Shown here piece by piece: positions 1 through 4,006 of a stretch of 6,830 bases of DNA; positions within the stretch are counted from its first letter, which is position 1; each line of letters opens with the position of its first letter. Source of the stretch: Ruminococcus sp. UBA946 (GTDB lineage Bacteria; Bacillota; Clostridia; Oscillospirales; Ruminococcaceae); the NCBI GenBank assembly GCA_002293295.1, contig DBCY01000109.1, positions 1 to 6,830 on the forward strand, written 5' to 3'. A model generated the notes under the pieces. That model was not told the origin of the DNA. It was given only the letters and a program-made list of their open reading frames with translations, and ran no database searches. Position numbers and translations under genes: made by a program.

Positions 1-96
1 TGTAATTGTTCAGTACGCATTAAATAAAATAAAATTCAGCAGTCAGGGAAATACTTTCCGAATTATAAATTACCGGAACCCGGCGGCTGACGGAAT

Positions 97-100
97 GGAG
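97..100 (+). promoter_or_regulatory. hprK ribosome binding site (GGAG)
   Basis: GGAG lies 6 bases before ATG 107. It partly overlaps the alternative upstream ATG at 95, so it can serve only the downstream start. This is the reason for choosing 107. Upstream, bases 1-94 are AT-rich and hold no recognisable gene. TTGTTC (6-11) and TAAAAT (30-35) with an 18-base spacer could be a weak promoter, but the -35 match is only 3 of 6, so I do not call it. Confidence 0.7.
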
Positions 101-106
101 TTTGTT

Positions 107-1069
107 ATGGCGGAAAAAAAATTCACCGTCGCTTTAAAAACGCTTATTGACCACTTTGCTTTGGAATCCATATATCTGCCCATGGATGCTTCAAAGCTGA
201 TAATAAGCGAAACCGACATAAACCGTCCGGGGCTGCAGCTTATGGGCTTTTATGAGTATTTCAGCAATGAGAGGATTCAGATTATAGGTAAAATGGAGTT
301 CGCATACCTAGCAACCATTGAAGAGGATTTAAGGAGCGAACGGCTGGATATGCTTTTTGCTCAGAGGGTACCAGCCGTAATTATCACAAGGGAGCTGCCT
401 TATTTCCCGGAAATGGTTGAGTTTGCGCAGAAGTATGAAATTCCTCTGCTGAGGAGCAAGGAAAGCTCCTCCGGTTTTATGGCGGCGCTGATTGCGTTCC
501 TGAACCTTCATCTTGCGCCTAGGATTACAAGGCACGGTGTGCTTATTGAGGTATACGGTGAAGGTATGCTTATTCTGGGCGAAAGCGGCGTCGGCAAGAG
601 CGAAACCGCCGTCGAGCTTATAAAGCGCGGGCACCGTCTTGTAGCCGACGACGCCGTTGAAATAAGGCGTGTTTCCAACATAAGCCTGGTCGGCTCCTCG
701 CCTGAAAATATCCGGCACTTCCTTGAAATCCGCGGTATCGGGATTGTAAACGCACGCCGTTTATTCGGTATGGGCGCCGTTAAGGTAACTGAAAAAATTG
801 ATATGATAATTGAGCTTGAACCCTGGGACAGCGAAAAGGTTTATGACAGAATGGGTGTGGACAGCGAGTATACTTCAATTCTGGGCGTTAAGGTACCCTG
901 CACTACAATTCCCGTAAAACCCGGACGCAACCTTGCCGTTATACTGGAAGTAGCCGCTATGAACAACCGCCAGAAGAAAATGGGGTACAACGCCGCTCAG
1001 GAACTCCTTGACAATCTCGGTCTTGACGTCGATAAGAAGGAAACTATCAAGAAATGGGATATTTACTAA
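107..1069 (+). CDS. hprK: HPr kinase/phosphorylase (HprK/P)
   Basis: Bifunctional cytoplasmic enzyme that phosphorylates and dephosphorylates HPr on its regulatory serine (Ser46 in Bacillus), so setting CcpA-dependent carbon catabolite control and PTS activity. The 320-residue product has the family's usual length and two parts: an N-terminal domain with RPGLQLMGFYEYF and an RIQIIGKMEF segment, then a C-terminal kinase domain. Visible kinase motifs are H143 in RHGVLIEVYG, the P-loop GESGVGKS at residues 158-165, the VADD acidic pair D181/D182, and the HprK signature EIRGIGIVNARRLFG from residue 207. I start at ATG 107 because GGAG at 97-100 lies 6 bases upstream. The in-frame ATG at 95 would add only MEFV and has no good ribosome site. 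In many Bacilli hprK sits beside lgt, whereas here it is followed by murB. Function is certain at family level. Confidence 0.97.
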   Translation: MAEKKFTVALKTLIDHFALESIYLPMDASKLIISETDINRPGLQLMGFYEYFSNERIQIIGKMEFAYLATIEEDLRSERLDMLFAQRVPAVIITRELPYFPEMVEFAQKYEIPLLRSKESSSGFMAALIAFLNLHLAPRITRHGVLIEVYGEGMLILGESGVGKSETAVELIKRGHRLVADDAVEIRRVSNISLVGSSPENIRHFLEIRGIGIVNARRLFGMGAVKVTEKIDMIIELEPWDSEKVYDRMGVDSEYTSILGVKVPCTTIPVKPGRNLAVILEVAAMNNRQKKMGYNAAQELLDNLGLDVDKKETIKKWDIY

Positions 1070-1084
1070 CTTGGCAATATTTTT

Positions 1085-1112
1085 TACTAATATGCATAAG
1101 TATGTATTAGTA
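1085..1112 (+). repeat. AT-rich inverted repeat after hprK (dyad 1)
   Basis: TACTAATA (1085-1092) and TATTAGTA (1105-1112) are perfect 8-base inverted arms. Between them CATA (1095-1098) and TATG (1101-1104) are also complementary, so the dyad continues inwards with a 2-base TG bulge. No run of T follows, so it does not look like a rho-independent terminator on this strand. On the other strand the flank is a run of A, which also fails. TTGGCA (1071-1076) followed 18 bases later by CATAAG (1095-1100) is a possible weak promoter whose -10 would lie inside the dyad, which would suit an operator. That role is inference; the symmetry itself is seen directly. Confidence 0.5.
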
Positions 1113-1117
1113 TATGA

Positions 1118-1136
1118 CGGTAAATTGGATTTACCG
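1118..1136 (+). repeat. Short perfect hairpin after hprK (dyad 2)
   Basis: CGGTAAAT (1118-1125), loop TGG, ATTTACCG (1129-1136) form a perfect 8-bp stem, 5 bases downstream of dyad 1. The following sequence is GC-containing with a GGAGG run (1147-1151), not a T-tract, so intrinsic termination is unlikely. It could be an mRNA processing or stability element between hprK and murB, or chance. The rest of the spacer (1137-1201) is A-rich, and I see no further structure or promoter there. Confidence 0.45.
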
Positions 1137-1201
1137 CGCTGGAACCGGAGGATTTAACAGAAGAATAAATAAAATTCATTCATAAAACGTATCGACAAAT
1201 T

Positions 1202-1208
1202 AAAGGAG
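1202..1208 (+). promoter_or_regulatory. murB ribosome binding site (AAAGGAG)
   Basis: AAAGGAG is a near-ideal Shine-Dalgarno sequence with a 7-base spacer to ATG 1216. It is the strongest ribosome site in the window and fixes the murB start. Confidence 0.85.
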
Positions 1209-1215
1209 TATTTTT

Positions 1216-2151
1216 ATGGCTTATGAACATATTATTGAACTTATTTCGCATGAAGCGGAAAAGCTGAACTGCGAAGTCATAAAAAATGCCGTATTAAAAA
1301 AATACACTACCTTTAAAATCGGCGGCATATGTGATTTACTTATTGAAATAAACGGTATAAGCACATGTAAAACACTTATTCCCATGGCAAAAAAACACGG
1401 AATAAAATATCTGGTTTTAGGCAGGGGTTCAAACCTTATTATCGACGACAGGGATTTTAAGGGAGTGGTATTCCGCTTAGGAAACGGTTTTTCGGAATGC
1501 TTCTGTGATAACGGTATTATAACAGCCGAAGCGGGTCTTTCTCTGAACAGGCTTTGCCTGACTGCCCTGGAAAACAGTCTGACCGGTTTGGAATTCGCTT
1601 ACGGGATACCCGGAACCGTCGGCGGCGCCGTTTATATGAACGCAGGCGCATACGGGGGAGAAATGAAGGATATTATTATATCCGCGGATATACTTGACGA
1701 AAACGGAAATATACTGACCGTTAATGCCGGCGATATGGGTTTGTCATACCGCAACAGCATTTTTATGCATAGTAATTCGGTTATTCTGACCGTTTCAATG
1801 CGGCTGAGCAAGGGCAGCTTCAGGGATATAAAAAACAAGATGGATGAACTTATGGAAAAACGCAGAAACAGTCAGCCGCTCGAATACGGCAGCGCGGGCA
1901 GTATGTTCAAACGTCCCGAAGGAAGCTATGCCTCCTACCTTATTGATAAATGCGGACTGAAAGGCTGTGCCGTCGGAGACGCGCAAGTCAGTGAAAAACA
2001 TGCGGGGTTTATCGTCAATAAAGGCAGCGCATGTTTTGACGACCTTATGGAGCTTATAGGTTACGTTAAAAAAAACGTATTTGAAAAAACTGGCTTTTTA
2101 TTAGAATGCGAACCGGAGATTATAACGGACAGAGAGGAGTACAGGCAATGA
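1216..2151 (+). CDS. murB: UDP-N-acetylenolpyruvoylglucosamine reductase (MurB, type II)
   Basis: FAD-dependent cytoplasmic enzyme that reduces UDP-GlcNAc-enolpyruvate to UDP-MurNAc with NADPH, the second committed step of peptidoglycan precursor synthesis. The 311-residue length and motif set fit the shorter type II MurB. Visible are YTTFKIGG (30-37), the FAD-binding GRGSNLII (69-76), TGLEFAYGIPGTVGGAVYMN (123-142), YRN (178-180), and GSAGSMFKRP (225-234) whose S229 matches the family's proton-donating serine. Also present are LIDKCGLKG and KHAGFIVN, and the C-terminal LECEPEI (296-302) carrying the catalytic glutamate region. The residue before the SAGS motif is Gly where many type II enzymes have Pro, a minor change. 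The stop TGA (2149-2151) overlaps the rapZ start in ATGA, indicating translational coupling. Confidence 0.97.
   Translation: MAYEHIIELISHEAEKLNCEVIKNAVLKKYTTFKIGGICDLLIEINGISTCKTLIPMAKKHGIKYLVLGRGSNLIIDDRDFKGVVFRLGNGFSECFCDNGIITAEAGLSLNRLCLTALENSLTGLEFAYGIPGTVGGAVYMNAGAYGGEMKDIIISADILDENGNILTVNAGDMGLSYRNSIFMHSNSVILTVSMRLSKGSFRDIKNKMDELMEKRRNSQPLEYGSAGSMFKRPEGSYASYLIDKCGLKGCAVGDAQVSEKHAGFIVNKGSACFDDLMELIGYVKKNVFEKTGFLLECEPEIITDREEYRQ
2134..2139 (+). promoter_or_regulatory. rapZ ribosome binding site (GAGGAG), inside murB
   Basis: GAGGAG lies within the last codons of murB, 8 bases before ATG 2148. It supports the 2148 start over an in-frame ATG at 2106, which would add 14 residues that do not resemble the RapZ N-terminus. 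Confidence 0.8.
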
Positions 2152-3008
2152 AATTTCTTATAATAACCGGTCTTTCAGGTTCCGGGAAATCCGGTGCAAT
2201 CAATGCATTGGAGGATATAGGCTTTTATTGCATTGATAATATACCGCCTCAGCTGATACCGAAATTTGCCGAAATATGCATTGAATCGAACAGTATGGAT
2301 AAGGTTGCGGTAGTTACCGACACAAGGGGAGGGGATTTGTTTTTTGAACTTGACGAGGGGATAAAATACCTTTCGGACAACGGACTTGATTATTCGATTC
2401 TGTTCCTGGACGCAGCCGATGAAGTGCTCATAAAACGCTATAAGGAAACGCGCCGGAAGCATCCTCTTGATACGGCGGCTCACGGAAGCCTGCAGAACGC
2501 TGTTGATATGGAACGGGAGCTTCTTATGTCGGTCAGGGAAGCCGCCCATTATTATATCGATACCACCGATACTTCTTTGTCGCAGCTCAAAAGCATGGTT
2601 AATGCGCTTTTCCTGGAAAACCCCAAGGATTCGCTGGTAATAAAAGTCATGTCCTTTGGTTTTAAATACGGAAGCTCCAGGGAATCAGACCTGGTTTTCG
2701 ACGTCAGGTGCCTTCCCAATCCGTTTTATATCCCTGAGCTTAAGAACAAGACCGGTCTTGACAGCGATGTCAGGGATTTTGTAATGCGGCATAAAGAAGC
2801 CGGGATACTTGTTTCCAAGCTGGAGGATTTACTTGATTTCCTGATTCCGTTATACCGTTCGGAAGGGAAAACACAGCTTATAATCGCTTTCGGATGTACG
2901 GGAGGAAAGCACCGTTCCGTCACATATGCCGAAATAATTTATAACTACCTTATAAATCAGAATATAAAGTGTATGATAACCCACAGGGATATTTCCAAAG
3001 GCAGGTAA
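2148..3008 (+). CDS. rapZ: RapZ/YvcJ family nucleotide-binding protein (RNase adapter family)
   Basis: Cytoplasmic P-loop protein of 286 residues, the normal family length. It begins MKFLIITGLSGSGKS, with the Walker A motif GLSGSGKS at 8-15. Other family hallmarks are YCIDNIPPQLIP (27-38), DTR (58-60), the LFLDA strand (86-90), the TRRKHPL segment (101-107), SFGFKYG (169-175), FDVRCLPNPF (184-193) and the C-terminal GCTGGKHRSV (249-258) followed by HRD (279-281). In E. coli RapZ binds glucosamine-6-phosphate and directs RNase E to the sRNA GlmZ. In B. subtilis the homologue YvcJ hydrolyses nucleotides and affects competence. Which role applies here cannot be read from sequence. The 4-base overlap with murB implies coupled translation, which suits a link to wall amino-sugar supply. 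In many Bacillota yvcK follows directly, but here whiA does. Confidence 0.95.
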   Translation: MKFLIITGLSGSGKSGAINALEDIGFYCIDNIPPQLIPKFAEICIESNSMDKVAVVTDTRGGDLFFELDEGIKYLSDNGLDYSILFLDAADEVLIKRYKETRRKHPLDTAAHGSLQNAVDMERELLMSVREAAHYYIDTTDTSLSQLKSMVNALFLENPKDSLVIKVMSFGFKYGSSRESDLVFDVRCLPNPFYIPELKNKTGLDSDVRDFVMRHKEAGILVSKLEDLLDFLIPLYRSEGKTQLIIAFGCTGGKHRSVTYAEIIYNYLINQNIKCMITHRDISKGR

Positions 3009-3027
3009 CTTATAGGAATAAGTGATG

Positions 3028-3033
3028 AAAGGA
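3028..3033 (+). promoter_or_regulatory. Candidate whiA ribosome binding site (AAAGGA) deciding a TTG start
   Basis: AAAGGA lies 9 bases before TTG 3043. A second, weaker candidate, AGGA at 3014-3017, lies 7 bases before ATG 3025 and 4 before GTG 3022. The family's N-terminus favours the TTG, so this downstream site is the more likely one, but both remain possible. Confidence 0.5.
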
Positions 3034-3042
3034 CTGTGTTCT

Positions 3043-3960
3043 TTGTCGTTTTCATATGATGTAAAAAAAGAACTTTGCCGGCTGAACAGCGACAGGGACA
3101 GGAAATATTCGTGCCTGTACGGGATGCTTCTTTTCTGTAAAAAATTCACACCCGAAAGTATAGTGTTCCAGACGGAAAACGATATGGTGGCAAAGCTCTT
3201 CAGCAGTCTCGTAGATGAAGTTGTCGGCGGACAGGGGTGCGTCGGCATGACGGTAACGGAGAAAAAAAACACATCCTCCATATATGTCCTCAATGTTGTG
3301 AAACGGGAGCATATAGAGAACTTGATATATAAATACCGTATTTCAAGCCGTTCGCTTATACACAGAATACAGAATGAGAATATCGGAAACAACAATGTAT
3401 TTTCATTTCTGGCGGGAGCGTTTTTATCCTGCGGCAGCATAATGGAGCCTATTAAGGAATACCACCTTGAGTTTGTCGTCCCGTATAAGGATTTAATGAA
3501 TGATTTAATAAATATCCTTAATAATATGGGTATAAGCGTAAAATCAACCGAACGCAAGGGAAATTATGTAATTTATATGAAAGGCAGTGAAACAATTGAG
3601 GATTTCCTGACCTTGACGGGGGCTACGCTTTCCTCAATAAACCTAATGAACATAAAGATTTATAAGGATATCCGCAATAAGGCAAACAGGATTGCAAACT
3701 GTGATTCGGCTAATATTGAGCGTACCCTGAAGGCTTCGGAAAATCAAATCAAGGATATTGAGTATATAATTAATACGGCAGGAATTGACTATCTTCCCGA
3801 CGACCTTATAAGCATAGCCGAGCTCAGGCTGGAATATCCCGAGTTTTCGCTCAGGGAGCTTGGTGAAGATTTAGACAAGCCGATAGGAAGGTCGGGCGTA
3901 AACCACAGACTAAAAAAAATATCGGAAATTGCATATGAACTGCGGGACAGTAAAATATAA
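3043..3960 (+). CDS. whiA: DNA-binding protein WhiA (YvcL family)
   Basis: WhiA is a transcription or chromosome-associated protein: a sporulation regulator in Streptomyces, and involved in division and nucleoid organisation in Bacillus. Numbered from TTG 3043 the product has 305 residues. The N-terminal half is a degenerate LAGLIDADG homing-endonuclease fold, with FLAGAFLSCGSI (122-133) in place of an acidic catalytic motif. The linker RNKANRIANCDSANIERTL (211-229) is highly typical of the family, followed by QIKDIEYI. The C-terminal helix-turn-helix covers about 259-295 (LRLEYPEFSLRELGEDL, then SGVNHRLKKI). Family members normally begin MSFSxxVKxEL, which matches translation from TTG 3043. 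Starts at ATG 3025 or GTG 3022 would add six or seven residues (MKGLCS or MMKGLCS). It follows rapZ by 34 bases (or 13-16 with the upstream starts), in an apparent operon. Confidence 0.95.
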   Translation: MSFSYDVKKELCRLNSDRDRKYSCLYGMLLFCKKFTPESIVFQTENDMVAKLFSSLVDEVVGGQGCVGMTVTEKKNTSSIYVLNVVKREHIENLIYKYRISSRSLIHRIQNENIGNNNVFSFLAGAFLSCGSIMEPIKEYHLEFVVPYKDLMNDLINILNNMGISVKSTERKGNYVIYMKGSETIEDFLTLTGATLSSINLMNIKIYKDIRNKANRIANCDSANIERTLKASENQIKDIEYIINTAGIDYLPDDLISIAELRLEYPEFSLRELGEDLDKPIGRSGVNHRLKKISEIAYELRDSKI

Positions 3961-3966
3961 TACATT

Positions 3967-3976
3967 AAAAGCTTTT
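3967..3976 (+). repeat. AT-rich palindrome in whiA-dnaE spacer
   Basis: The 46-base spacer between whiA and dnaE contains the palindrome AAAAGCTTTT followed by three more T. It has no loop and almost no G/C in its arms, so it is unlikely to be an intrinsic terminator. A perfect TATAAT hexamer (3956-3961) overlaps the whiA stop just upstream, but the best -35-like hexamer, TTGCAT (3929-3934), is 21 bases away, too far for a good sigma-A promoter. Functional meaning is uncertain. Confidence 0.3.
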
Positions 3977-4006
3977 TTTAAACCGGAAGAAAAGAATAGA
4001 ATTAAT

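Noticed and set aside
47..59. Small hairpin GGAAA-TAC-TTTCC upstream of hprK.
   Set aside because: A 5-bp stem with no T-tract is expected by chance and matches no known regulatory element.
1118..1136. Dyad 2 as a rho-independent terminator for hprK.
   Set aside because: The stem is only 8 bp and AT-rich, and it is followed by CGCTGGAACC rather than a run of T.
1071..1157. A small frame in the hprK-murB spacer (28 codons from TTG 1071, or 21 from ATG 1092, ending at TAA 1155-1157) that reads through both dyads.
   Set aside because: ATG 1092 has no ribosome site and TTG 1071 only a weak GGGA 11 bases away. There is no run of regulatory codons as in a leader peptide. I cannot support it as a gene without conservation data.
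3415..3450. LAGLIDADG-like segment in whiA taken as a homing endonuclease or mobile intron/intein.
   Set aside because: It is the normal degenerate fold of WhiA, lacks the acidic catalytic residue, and continues into the WhiA linker and helix-turn-helix with no splice junction.
2850..3557. A long open frame (235 codons) on the minus strand across the end of rapZ and start of whiA.
   Set aside because: It lies wholly opposite two well-supported conserved genes, resembles no family I know, and has the Ser/Phe/Leu-rich composition expected of an antisense shadow.
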